42,328 nt of DNA from an uncultured Pseudomonadota bacterium (GTDB lineage Bacteria; Pseudomonadota; Alphaproteobacteria; UBA3830). A program made the position numbers and the translations under genes. The notes below the pieces were generated by a model, which was not told the DNA's origin, ran no database searches, and saw only the letters and a program-made list of their open reading frames with translations. The stretch spans positions 1 through 42,328 of the forward strand of contig CADBNZ010000016.1 of the NCBI GenBank assembly GCA_902796155.1, read 5' to 3'. Below, piece by piece: positions 9,796 to 18,641 of the stretch (positions are counted from its first letter, which is position 1; the number at the start of each line of letters is the position of its first letter).

Positions 9796-11237
9796 ATGTT
9801 AAGAAATATAGACTTTCAAATAAGTAGAACAGCTGCAAATTGGATATCAGGGATTTTAATTTTTGCTGGTATTATTTTGATCATATGGGATTGTAACTGG
9901 AGATTCGGAGATGATATCCAATTCTTATTTACAACCGCTAGTAGTAAACCTATATTTACCTGGTTTGGTAGTGGTAGATTTTTTCCTCTTGGATTAGCAG
10001 ATTATAATGTTTTATTGCTTGTTCCTTTTGGATATACGGTAACTGCTCACTTTGTTTGGAACAGTATTCTATGGTTATTTTGTATGTTTTTTCTTTTTAA
10101 TTTTCTTAAAGAAATAACCAATAAAGACTATTTTGTTTGTATATTTTCTCTGATTATTTTAATTTGTTCATACGCATTCTTGTGGGTAAATATACATCTT
10201 CTTGCTTCTGAAAATGTTATATACTTTATGTTTTCTGTATTTATGTTTTGTGCTTGGAAGGGTGAAAAAAACAGTCAATAAAATATTATGCTTGCGCATT
10301 AGCTGCAACTTTATATATTGTTTATGTGAAAGAGCCAGTTTTTGGCATGATTTTTATAATTGCTTTTACAAGATTTATATTTGATTTCTAGACACTTCCT
10401 AAAAAGGATAAACTTTTTTATTGCTCTATCATTTTGGCAACAGAAGCTATATTATACTATATTTATTGTGGTATCAAAATCCTCCTGAGTCCCTCTATAA
10501 TGCAGGACGTTGTGAACTCCGAGGATTGAGATTAGTTCTTGCTCAGTTGTATTTAGAACCAATCCTTTGGGCAACATTAATTTTGGGAATAATAAGAGCG
10601 TTTTTTGTTATATTTAAATCTGACAAGACAAATCTATTTATTGATTCTCTGTTATTTGCAGGGATTGGCTATTTTTTTTGCATTATGGCTTTTAAATTTG
10701 ATAAATAGTTATTATGTTGTCCCCTGCGTATTTTTAAGCATTCCAGCTTTTGCTTGTTTCTTACATTCATTACGAAAATACGAAAAAAAGTGGATTTTTA
10801 TCTGTGGATTATTTTTATTGTTAAGGCCTACTTATAAAGATTCACATATGGCGGGGTTATCTGTTGAACATACTTTGCAGGAAAGACGGAGAGATATGGC
10901 TGCTGTTAATTTTCTATATGAACAATCGAAATTGGGTAAAAAGATTCTTTCAGTTATTCTCGATACAGCGAAGCCCGATTCTGTTGGAAGTATAACGGGT
11001 AATATAAATTATTGGAATACATTTATAAAATTTTTATCAAAAGAAAATAAAGAGATAGTTAAACAGGTGTACAATTTGGATGAAGTAGATGAAAATACAA
11101 TTATTATATTTTGTTTGCATGGACAGGAAAGAAATGATTTGTTAGTTCATCCAAAAATAAAAGATTTCTACTTGCATTCTGCTGTGCCAGCTGTAGATAT
11201 ATATGCTACCAAGGCATTAATGAATATGAATAATTAA
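9796..11237 (+). pseudogene. Broken GT-C-like polytopic membrane glycosyltransferase, paralogue 1
   Basis: The three frames used here line up end to end with the intact proteins at 32198 and 33998. The first frame keeps the N-terminus (TAANWISGIL, NWRFGDDIQF, YTVTAHFVWNS). It is lost at a 7-A run (10265-10271), where 8 A would keep the frame. The next frame has a TAG at 10389-10391. A one-base deletion near 10465 and an extra T in an 8-T run (10672-10679) follow, after which the C-terminus (LINSYYVVPCVF, then about 165 residues) is open. Four lesions make this a true pseudogene. When intact it would have had about 480 residues and many membrane spans. No recJ fragment lies beside it, unlike the other two copies. 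Function is as discussed for the intact paralogues. Confidence 0.85.
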
Positions 11238-11521
11238 AAAATATTTTTATGTAAAAATAGTGCGTTGGTATGAGTGATATTTTTCTAAATATTCATCTCA
11301 ATATCTCAATGTAGCATTGCCTCTTCTTGCTCTATTAATGATTTAGATGACATATCGTCACTAATTTTAAAGCTAGTTTTGTTATAAGATTTGTCTTAAA
11401 ATCTGCGAACTTCTTCAAAAACGCTTAAGTCTTTTCCTGAAAAATTTTGAGTCTTCTGTACTTCTAAGAGTATGCTATTGTCTTTCATATGAATCTTATC
11501 GGATTAATTGAAACGCAAAAA

Positions 11522-11611
11522 TGGCGGAAGGAGAGGGATTCGAACCCTCGGTACGTTTACACGCACAACGGTTTTCGAGACCGCCACGATCGACCACTCC
11601 GTCATCCTTCC
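11522..11611 (-). tRNA. tRNA-Ser, anticodon CGA
   Basis: On the minus strand the sequence folds as a type II tRNA. The acceptor arm GGAAGGA pairs with TCCTTCC, the discriminator is G, and CCA is encoded (plus-strand 11522-11524). The anticodon stem CGGT/ACCG encloses CTCGAAA, giving anticodon CGA, which reads UCG serine codons. A long variable arm and the T arm GAGGGTTCGAATCCCTC follow. The flanking stretch 11238-11521 contains no gene that I can support. Confidence 0.95.
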
Positions 11612-11628
11612 GTCGATAGTTGGAGAGC

Positions 11629-11656
11629 TATATAAGCAAACAAATATAGGAGGCAA
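11629..11656 (-). promoter_or_regulatory. Candidate promoter of tRNA-Ser
   Basis: On the minus strand TTGCCT (complement of 11651-11656) and TATATA (complement of 11629-11634) are 16 bases apart. The -10 box ends 17 bases before the tRNA 5' end. The -35 box is a 4 of 6 match, so the call is moderate. Confidence 0.4.
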
Positions 11657-11774
11657 AGAAATATTAGCTTTGAAAAGTCTCCAACAACCCAGGATGTTAG
11701 CATAAATTTCGTTTTAAGCAAGAATAAGTGAAGAATCTGAGAGATTTTTAGATGGTATTTGGTGGAGGAAATTG

Positions 11775-12758
11775 TTATGATCCTCCGCCTCTTGTAAAAG
11801 ATCGGATCATTCCAACGATAACTGGTCCAAGCATAACGATAAAAAGACAAGGCATGATGAAGAACATCATTGGCAAAGTCAGTAGGGTAGGGGCTTGAGC
11901 TGCAGCTGCTTCTGCATCAAGCATTCGTTTTTGTCTGGATTCTATCGCGAGATCTCTCAATGATACCGACAATGAGGATCCGTATTCTATAGATTGGCTC
12001 AATGTTTTTGATAACGTTTTAATTTGTAAACTATCCGTTCGGTTTTCTAAGTTTGTAAATACTTGACGGCTATCAGCAATCATTTCTAGCTCAATAGCGG
12101 TTAAGCTCATTTCGTCTGCCAGTATCGGATTGGATGTTCTAAGTTCTCGGGCGATTCTTCTTATTGAACCGTTTAAATCCAGACCGGATTCAGAGCATAT
12201 AACCAATAAGTCGACCAAATCAGGAACTCCGTGTTCGATTGCATCTCTTCTTTTTTCTGCAAGCATTTCCATGTTCATGTTTGTAAGTTTATGACCACCA
12301 TATATACCAACAATAATGGAAATTATCAGCGCACCGAGAATGGGAATACCCCAATCATTTGTTGACAATACCAGAAATAATATAAGAGTTAGTGCAACAG
12401 CTGCTGTCAATTTAGATTTCATAAATTCTTCAAGGGCATTGTGTTGCCTCATGCCAGCTTTGACTAATAAAGTTTCCATTTCTTCGATCAAACCAGAGTT
12501 AAGTTGCGCAATGTAGTTGAACAATACACTATCTCCGACTGCGGATCCTTTCTGGCTTAAACCAATGCTTTCAGATGATGTCGCTTCATCTTCGTTATCT
12601 TCATAATATTCCTTAGATGATGGAAGTTTTTTAATTCTTACAAGTATTCTGTATTCACTTATCCATTTTAATACCAATTGCTTTGCATGTGGTAGGATAA
12701 AATGGAAAGCAATTAATGCAACAAAGAAACAAATAATTGTATTTACAGTCTCTAGCAT
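11775..12758 (-). CDS. tadC: Tad pilus inner-membrane protein TadC
   Basis: TadC is one of two GspF-type platform proteins that sit in the inner membrane and couple the TadA/CpaF ATPase to Flp pilus assembly. The 327-residue product has an N-terminal membrane span (TIICFFVALIAFHFIL), a helical cytoplasmic T2SSF domain with the stretch HGVPDLVDLLVICSESGLDL, and C-terminal spans (LPMMFFIMPCLFIVML). It ends in a Gly-rich tip. It is the last gene of the tad cluster. Its ATG lies one base after the tadB stop, with the ribosome site inside the tadB end, so translation is probably coupled. I saw no clear terminator between it and the tRNA. Family assignment is firm from sequence and context. Confidence 0.93.
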   Translation of the reverse strand: MLETVNTIICFFVALIAFHFILPHAKQLVLKWISEYRILVRIKKLPSSKEYYEDNEDEATSSESIGLSQKGSAVGDSVLFNYIAQLNSGLIEEMETLLVKAGMRQHNALEEFMKSKLTAAVALTLILFLVLSTNDWGIPILGALIISIIVGIYGGHKLTNMNMEMLAEKRRDAIEHGVPDLVDLLVICSESGLDLNGSIRRIARELRTSNPILADEMSLTAIELEMIADSRQVFTNLENRTDSLQIKTLSKTLSQSIEYGSSLSVSLRDLAIESRQKRMLDAEAAAAQAPTLLTLPMMFFIMPCLFIVMLGPVIVGMIRSFTRGGGS

Positions 12759-12759
12759 G

Positions 12760-13755
12760 TTACACCTTTATTTTTGTGGCTTTCAGCATGAAAAAAGTAC
12801 CCAAACTGAACAAAGTAATTCCTATTTTCAGCAGTGTTTGTCCTGTACCGGGTTTTGCGAACTCTGAAATGTGATTAGGATTAACAAGAGCCATAATTCC
12901 CGCGAAAACGAACGGCAAAGCACTAATAACAATTGCCGACATTCTTGCTTCTGCGGACATTGCCTTCATTTTTAAGCCTAATTCCAGTCTTTTTCTTACG
13001 ATACCCGATAAGTTTGCTAAAATTTCGCCGAGAACACCACCGTTTTCTATTTGAAGAACGAGAGCAACAACCAAAAATCTGAATTCTTCAATATCTATTC
13101 GATCAGCGGCTTCCACAAGAACTTTCTCCGGCTCAACACCAAGATCAAATTTACGGCTGATGATAAGATATTCGCTTGCAAGGGGATCTCTGGCTTCCAT
13201 ACTGACCAATTTTACGACACGTCCGATGTTTAATCCTGCTTTCACACCTCTGATCATCATATCTATAGCGTCAGGGAGCTGTTTTAAGAACTCCATTTTC
13301 CTTTTTTCCGCTCTGGAAGCTAAAAAGTTATATACAAGATATGCGCCGACAGCAAATCCAATTGGAACACCGGTTATAAAATTTAAGAACTCAAAGTATA
13401 AAATAAATGCAGCAAAGCAAATACCTCCTATCGAACATGCGACAAGAAATGCATGCGTTGTCATATCAGTTATACCGGCATTTTTCATTATTCTGTGCAC
13501 ACGTTCCATAAAGGAATCGCTCGAACCTTCACCTTGACCAAATTCCTCATGTTGCACTTTAACGAAGGTCGATATTCTTTTATTTGCGGATTCAAGCAAT
13601 TCATCTTGTTGCTTGGAAAGTCTGGCAATTCGTGCTTTTAATATCGCATCATAGTCTTTTACTTCTTCTGATTTCGCCATAAGCTTATATGGTACAAAGA
13701 AGCATATAAATGAAACCATAAAGCAGAGTAATACATCAATAACCTGAGCTATCAT
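12760..13755 (-). CDS. tadB: Tad pilus inner-membrane protein TadB
   Basis: TadB is the partner platform protein of TadC. The 331-residue product begins with a membrane span (VLLCFMVSFICFFVPYKL), then a charged coiled segment (about residues 38-70). A second span group follows, then a T2SSF domain containing LPDAIDMMIRGVKAGLNIG, and terminal spans near LPFVFAGIMALVNPNHI. It overlaps the end of the cpaF reading frame by 20 bases, and tadC follows after one base, so cpaF-tadB-tadC read as one translationally coupled unit. The length is normal for TadB. The gene is intact even though the ATPase gene before it is split. Confidence 0.93.
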   Translation of the reverse strand: MIAQVIDVLLCFMVSFICFFVPYKLMAKSEEVKDYDAILKARIARLSKQQDELLESANKRISTFVKVQHEEFGQGEGSSDSFMERVHRIMKNAGITDMTTHAFLVACSIGGICFAAFILYFEFLNFITGVPIGFAVGAYLVYNFLASRAEKRKMEFLKQLPDAIDMMIRGVKAGLNIGRVVKLVSMEARDPLASEYLIISRKFDLGVEPEKVLVEAADRIDIEEFRFLVVALVLQIENGGVLGEILANLSGIVRKRLELGLKMKAMSAEARMSAIVISALPFVFAGIMALVNPNHISEFAKPGTGQTLLKIGITLFSLGTFFMLKATKIKV

Positions 13756-15096
13756 CCGTATCTCCTACATTGATGTTAGCATCCATAGCGCTTCTCATGA
13801 TTTGCAACAACTCTTTATCGAGTCCATACGTAATAGCTTTATCCAGAAACATAGGACGCTCTGTACACGCATCGAATCTTCCGAAAACTTTGTGATTTTG
13901 TTCTCCCATAGGTACAAACTTAAACAAGTGTTGATATCCGATTTCCCCTCTTTCTGTCATGCCTGTAACTTCGACAATTTCTGTAATCTTTCTGGAACCG
14001 TCATTCAGACGCTCAGTTTGCACAACCATGTTAATAGCGCCTGCGATTTGAGCTTTCACGATTTCGCTTGGCAAACCAAAACCCGACATAGCGACCATGT
14101 TTTCAAGACGGATGAACGCCTCACGAGCTTTGTTCGCGTGAATTGTTGACATAGAACCATCGTGACCTGTGTTCATAGCTTGTAACATGTCGATACATTC
14201 TTCACCACGAACCTCTCCAATAACGATTCGATCTGGTCTCATACGAAGGGCGTTTTTAACAAGATCACGAATCGTAACTTCACCTTTTCCTTCAATGTTT
14301 GGCGGACGGCTTTCCAACCTGACCACATGCGGCTGTTGCAATTTCAACTCCGCAGCATCTTCGCACGTTACGATACGTTCTCTAGGATCTATAAGACCGG
14401 ATAATGCGTTTAACATTGTCGTTTTTCCGGAACCTGTACCGCCTGATACGATAATGTTCAGACCACAAGTTGACGCTATTTCCAATACTCGCACCATTGC
14501 TTCTGTAAGAGCGCCGAATCCCACTAATGTATGCAAGTCCATAGCTTTTTTGGAGAATTTACGAATTGAAATAGATGTTCCATCAAGAGCGATAGGAGGA
14601 GCGACAATGTTAACACGGCTTCCGTCAGGTAAACGGCAGTCGCAAAGAGGGCTTGATGTATCAACACGTCTTCCCACTCTGTTTGCAATACGTTGTGCGA
14701 TTTGAAGCAAGTGAGCTTCATCACGGAATTTTATAGGAGCAAGTTGCATCAAACTTTTTTTTCAACGTATATTTGATGGGCACCATTGACCACGATATCA
14801 GAAATTTCTTCATCTTCCAGCAAAAGTTCGAGCGGTCCAAGACCGATCATGTCATCGACTAACTCACGAGCTATGCCGATTTGCTCACGTTTTGTAATTT
14901 GTGCGCGTCTTTCTTGAGCGAATTCAAAAACGAAGTTTTCAATTTCAACACGAAGCTCTTGCGGAGTTAATTTAAAAGCGGAAGCCAAGTTGATTCGATT
15001 CAACATGGTGTCATGCGCTTCTTTTCGGAAAACGGTAAGGAGAGGAGATTCTTCTATTTCGTTCTGTTGTTGTTCATCTGCTGCAGTAGCAACCAT
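13736..15096 (-). pseudogene. cpaF: Tad pilus ATPase TadA/CpaF, split into two frames at an 8-A tract
   Basis: CpaF is the secretion ATPase that powers Flp pilus assembly. An N-terminal frame (14749-15096, 115 aa) starts after a strong AGGAGG site and ends with SDIVVNGAHQIYVEKKV. A second frame (13736-14752, 338 aa) continues directly with MQLAPIKFRD. It has Walker A GGTGSGKTT, the GGRR-like segment VGRRVDTSSP, Walker B RIVIGEVRGEE and the STIHAN motif. The two parts join without loss if the A run at 14755-14762 (8 A on the coding strand) had 9 A. The N-terminal stop and an ATG overlap as TGATG, so coupled reinitiation into a two-piece ATPase is also possible. Otherwise this is a frameshift mutation, slippage-rescued gene, or sequencing error. 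Confidence 0.8.
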
Positions 15097-15112
15097 TTCG
15101 TCCTCCTATGTA

Positions 15113-16348
15113 TCATTTAATCTTGCTTATAAAATCCAAGACCTTATCTTTGATTACATCCATGCTTAAGCCTTCTTTTTCGTTTATTGCGTTTTCTATC
15201 GCGAGGGATTCATTCTTACCCATGATGTCGTTTGTTATATCTTCCAGAACTTCGACAATGGATCCTCCAGAAGCGGCAAGAGGTTGACCTATGTTCGCGG
15301 AAGCGAGGGCAGATACTTCATCAAACGGAATGGAGTAATTGATTTTTCTGCCGATAACTTTTTCAAAAGCTTCTCTCGATAATGCGCCATTACTCGACAT
15401 ACCAACTTTGTTTGCGACAATGATAATTTTCTTCCCGGCTTGATCGGCGTTGAAAAATTCAAGAATTCTTGCTGTATTTTGAGCAGAAGCTAAGCTCATT
15501 TCCACCATTATGATGAAAATTTCGCTCTTATTCATACCAACTCTTGTAACACTTGTTACTTCTCTTTGAGAGTCAACGATAACATAGTTGAATTGCTTCT
15601 TAATGAGGTTCATAAGAGCTTCAAAAGCTTCGAGGTCAACTACAATTCCTCTTACAAGGTCACATAAACCACCCAAATAATACAGACGATTACTGGATTT
15701 TTTCAAAATTGTTTCAACAAAGTAGTCATCTATCTTATCCGGAGACTCAATAATATCCAAATATGCATTTTCTGCCTTCAGATCGAGTAGCAAATTGGCT
15801 GTACCAAACAAGAAATCCATATCCATAAGCAAAGTACGTTTGAAATGTACGTTCGCAAGAAGCCAAGCGATGTTTGCTGCTACAGTAGTTGCTCCTGCAC
15901 CACCAACAGAACTTATAACATTGATAAGTTTTCCGCTTTTTTCAACGATGGTTTTCTTGTTATTCAAAGCATCTTCTAATGTTTTTCTCAAAATAACATT
16001 GTTCAATGGCTTAACAATGTAGTCAGAGACTCCCATATTCATTAAGTCTCTGAATAACCCAACATCATTTCTTGTTCCGATGACTATGATGTTTATATTT
16101 GGAGCACTGAATTCCTTAATCTTGTTTATATCTCCCAAAGGTAATTCAGAGTCAGATATATCGGCAATAAGCACCTTCGGAGTTCTTGATGTTTTCATAA
16201 ACTCCACTATATCTGCTATTTTTCCTTGCTTAGCTTCGGCATACGCCAGATTCATTTCCTTAACCACGTTCATTATGATCTGTTCAGATACAGGATCATT
16301 GACAAACGCCATCAGGTTGTGTGGTAGATCTGCATTATTCGTAGCCAT
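15113..16348 (-). CDS. cpaE: Tad pilus localisation protein CpaE/TadZ
   Basis: CpaE/TadZ proteins place the Tad machine at a cell pole. The 411-residue product has a receiver-like N-terminal domain (about residues 55-130, with VLIADISDSELPLGD and SDYIVKPLNN). It is followed by a ParA/MinD-type ATPase domain. The P-loop is SVGGAGATT (148-155), a deviant Walker A of the kind usual in CpaE, lacking the first lysine. LLMDMDFLFGT and YVIVDSQREVTS are the later nucleotide-site motifs. The ATG has a GGAG site upstream, and cpaF follows after 16 bases with its own AGGAGG. The gene is intact. Confidence 0.93.
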   Translation of the reverse strand: MATNNADLPHNLMAFVNDPVSEQIIMNVVKEMNLAYAEAKQGKIADIVEFMKTSRTPKVLIADISDSELPLGDINKIKEFSAPNINIIVIGTRNDVGLFRDLMNMGVSDYIVKPLNNVILRKTLEDALNNKKTIVEKSGKLINVISSVGGAGATTVAANIAWLLANVHFKRTLLMDMDFLFGTANLLLDLKAENAYLDIIESPDKIDDYFVETILKKSSNRLYYLGGLCDLVRGIVVDLEAFEALMNLIKKQFNYVIVDSQREVTSVTRVGMNKSEIFIIMVEMSLASAQNTARILEFFNADQAGKKIIIVANKVGMSSNGALSREAFEKVIGRKINYSIPFDEVSALASANIGQPLAASGGSIVEVLEDITNDIMGKNESLAIENAINEKEGLSMDVIKDKVLDFISKIK

Positions 16349-16418
16349 GTAATTTTCTCCATACCATGCAATTCATAAAAACCTTATCTCTCTCATAGAG
16401 AATTTGGGGCTTATTTAA

Positions 16419-17075
16419 TTAGCTGCCACTGCTTCCGCTACCACCGCCACCTTTGGTGGAGCCTAAAGCACTTATAGCGTCACTTGCTCTTGTTCCCTGA
16501 TATTCTCTAGGTGCTGAAAAATCAGCTTTATTCGCTATCATTTCTTCAAGATTATACGCATGCGATACACCGTATTTCGGAAGATTCTTATTAGTATCTG
16601 TATCGCCTATATATTCACTCCAAAGATCACAATTCGGCTCTTTTACCTTATATTGCAATATTCCTATACGGATTCCCGGTTTCGCGTCTTTGCAAACGCA
16701 AACTCCTTTGTCGATTACTCTGCTTCTGATAAATCCGTGTTTATACATAAGTGATCTGACTTGATCCTTCACTCTTACTTGAGTTTCTACCGGAACAGGA
16801 GTGTTGGACATAATCATAAAGTCAATATTGTCTATGCCAGTTGCTCTTGTATCTTTCAAAAGTGCCTCTATTTCAGCGATAGTTGCATTTGAAAAATTAA
16901 AATTAGAGTCGCATAAAAACAAATGATGTTCGCATTGCTCTTCTGAATCAATAGTGGCGAACTCTGGAATGTATCTATCGTCATCTGTAACTTGATTGTC
17001 GCATGCACTCATTAATATAAGAGCAGATAACAACGGCAAGTATTTAAATTTAATATTTAATTTCTCTTCTAACAT
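16419..17075 (-). CDS. cpaD: Tad pilus assembly lipoprotein CpaD
   Basis: CpaD is a periplasmic or outer-membrane lipoprotein that goes with the CpaC secretin. The 218-residue product has a signal peptide with a lipobox (LMSAC, Cys25). The C-terminal third carries CpaD landmarks: the PNCDLWSEY segment, YNLEEMIANKADF and APREYQGTRASDA. A Gly/Ser-rich tail ends it. The middle matches the family weakly, so the call depends on the C-terminal motifs and the position between cpaC and cpaE. A GGAG site lies upstream of the ATG. The 70 bases to cpaE contain no recognised element. Confidence 0.82.
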   Translation of the reverse strand: MLEEKLNIKFKYLPLLSALILMSACDNQVTDDDRYIPEFATIDSEEQCEHHLFLCDSNFNFSNATIAEIEALLKDTRATGIDNIDFMIMSNTPVPVETQVRVKDQVRSLMYKHGFIRSRVIDKGVCVCKDAKPGIRIGILQYKVKEPNCDLWSEYIGDTDTNKNLPKYGVSHAYNLEEMIANKADFSAPREYQGTRASDAISALGSTKGGGGSGSSGS

Positions 17076-17092
17076 ATTTATTACTCCATTTC

Positions 17093-18580
17093 CTACCTTA
17101 TAGAAAACCCAGCGGTCTGTATTTTTTTGATATTCTTATGAAATTTCCTCGCAATAATAGATTCCAAAGGCGAATACATTCTAGGAACCATTTCTGTAGG
17201 TAATTTCAATGGTTTTGACGAAGGTTTTACAATATAAGGGGTTACGATTATAACTAATTCTCTTTGCGTCTTAGTCACATTAGAATCCCTAAATAAAGCT
17301 CCCAGAAGCGGAAGATCAGCTAGAAACGGAGTTTCGTTTGATGCTGTGCTGGTATTCGTTTGTAATAATCCAGCAATTGCTAAACTTTGTCCACTTCCAA
17401 GCTCAACAGTTGTGGTTGCTTCTTTTGTAGATAGAGCAGGAGCTTTATCGCCTGTTGAACCTTCTACTGTGCTGACTTTAGGAGTGACGGTTATATTTAT
17501 TCTGTCTTCCGATAACACCACAGGAGTGAATTCAATTGAAGTACCCCATTCTTTGAACTCTGTAGTTGTTGTATTTTGACCAGGTTGAGTTACTGTATAA
17601 CCAAATTCACCACCAGATTTGAACTCCGCTTTTGTTCCGGACATAGCCATTATAGTTGGTTCAGCAAGTACTGATGCAAACGACTCGACTGCCAAAGCAT
17701 CGATAAGTGCTGAGACTCCGTTATGTCCAGCACTATGTACAAGCCAATGGCCACCAGTAGTAGATGATAACATACCATCTGATCCCAATAATTTTGTTTT
17801 TAATTCTTCAACTCCCTGATCGTTAGTAATGTGTTCGAAAAATGATGACGCATCTCCCGAACTGAAGCCATAGGCAAGACCGTTAATAGTACTCGGAGCG
17901 GAAATTGCTCGGAAGTTTACGCCTAAGCTTTTTGTCAAAGATCTGTTGACTTCAGCAATTTTTACTTTCAGCATGACTTGAGTTGCTGTTTCTATCGATA
18001 ATTTATTTACAATATTTGCGCTCTCGATAAATTTCGCAACGATCTCTTGTACATCTGCTGCAACTTCAGGAGAAGGAACACGTCCACGCAAAATTACCGA
18101 CTTATCTACGGACAAAATATCCACGCTTGTATCTGGATGCATCTCTTTGATTGCGTTTTTTATGGTTTGCAGCGGATATGTTACGCGAACTTTGCAATCG
18201 ACCAAGACATTTCCTCTTTTTCCATTGATAACCAGCGTTGTTTCTCCAGGCGCAAGTCCCATAAGGTATAAAGAGTTATCACTCAGCAGCTGGACATCGA
18301 TAATCTCAGGGTTTGGAATGAAAATTTCGCCTGCTTTTTCCTTTAACTTGACGAAATTAACGGAATTGACTTCTACTTCCTTTATTGTTCCGCTCAATTC
18401 TTTCGCTGAAAATTCCTTTCCAGGCTTTTTAGGAGATTTCTTGGCGTTTTTTTCAACAGTCGTGCCTGCTCCATCCGCTACTTCATTAGGATTGTCGTTA
18501 TTAGTTACATCACTCGCAATACAACTAAAACAAAATGAAAATAGAATGAATCCCGTACCAAAAATGCTATTTTTCCTCAT
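17093..18580 (-). CDS. cpaC: Tad pilus outer-membrane secretin CpaC/RcpA
   Basis: CpaC forms the outer-membrane channel through which the Flp pilus emerges. The 495-residue product has a signal peptide (FGTGFILFSFCFSCIA) and an N-terminal pilus-assembly domain with VNSVNFVKLKEKAGEIF. A BON-like or N1 domain (about residues 135-200) follows, then the secretin barrel domain with the signature TPFLADLPLLGALFRD near residue 430 and ELVIIVTPYIV. An AAGGAG site precedes the ATG. It lies between cpaB and cpaD in standard order, and its length is normal. Confidence 0.93.
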   Translation of the reverse strand: MRKNSIFGTGFILFSFCFSCIASDVTNNDNPNEVADGAGTTVEKNAKKSPKKPGKEFSAKELSGTIKEVEVNSVNFVKLKEKAGEIFIPNPEIIDVQLLSDNSLYLMGLAPGETTLVINGKRGNVLVDCKVRVTYPLQTIKNAIKEMHPDTSVDILSVDKSVILRGRVPSPEVAADVQEIVAKFIESANIVNKLSIETATQVMLKVKIAEVNRSLTKSLGVNFRAISAPSTINGLAYGFSSGDASSFFEHITNDQGVEELKTKLLGSDGMLSSTTGGHWLVHSAGHNGVSALIDALAVESFASVLAEPTIMAMSGTKAEFKSGGEFGYTVTQPGQNTTTTEFKEWGTSIEFTPVVLSEDRINITVTPKVSTVEGSTGDKAPALSTKEATTTVELGSGQSLAIAGLLQTNTSTASNETPFLADLPLLGALFRDSNVTKTQRELVIIVTPYIVKPSSKPLKLPTEMVPRMYSPLESIIARKFHKNIKKIQTAGFSIR

Positions 18581-18641
18581 TCTAAACTCCTTTAAAACAT
18601 CACATACAACACAAACTTATAATTTCACTAATTAATACCCA

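Noticed and set aside
11508-11705. 65-codon plus-strand ORF over the tRNA
   Set aside because: It runs across the antisense of a certain tRNA-Ser gene; the sequence similarity to short predicted peptides at tRNA loci is a known artefact.
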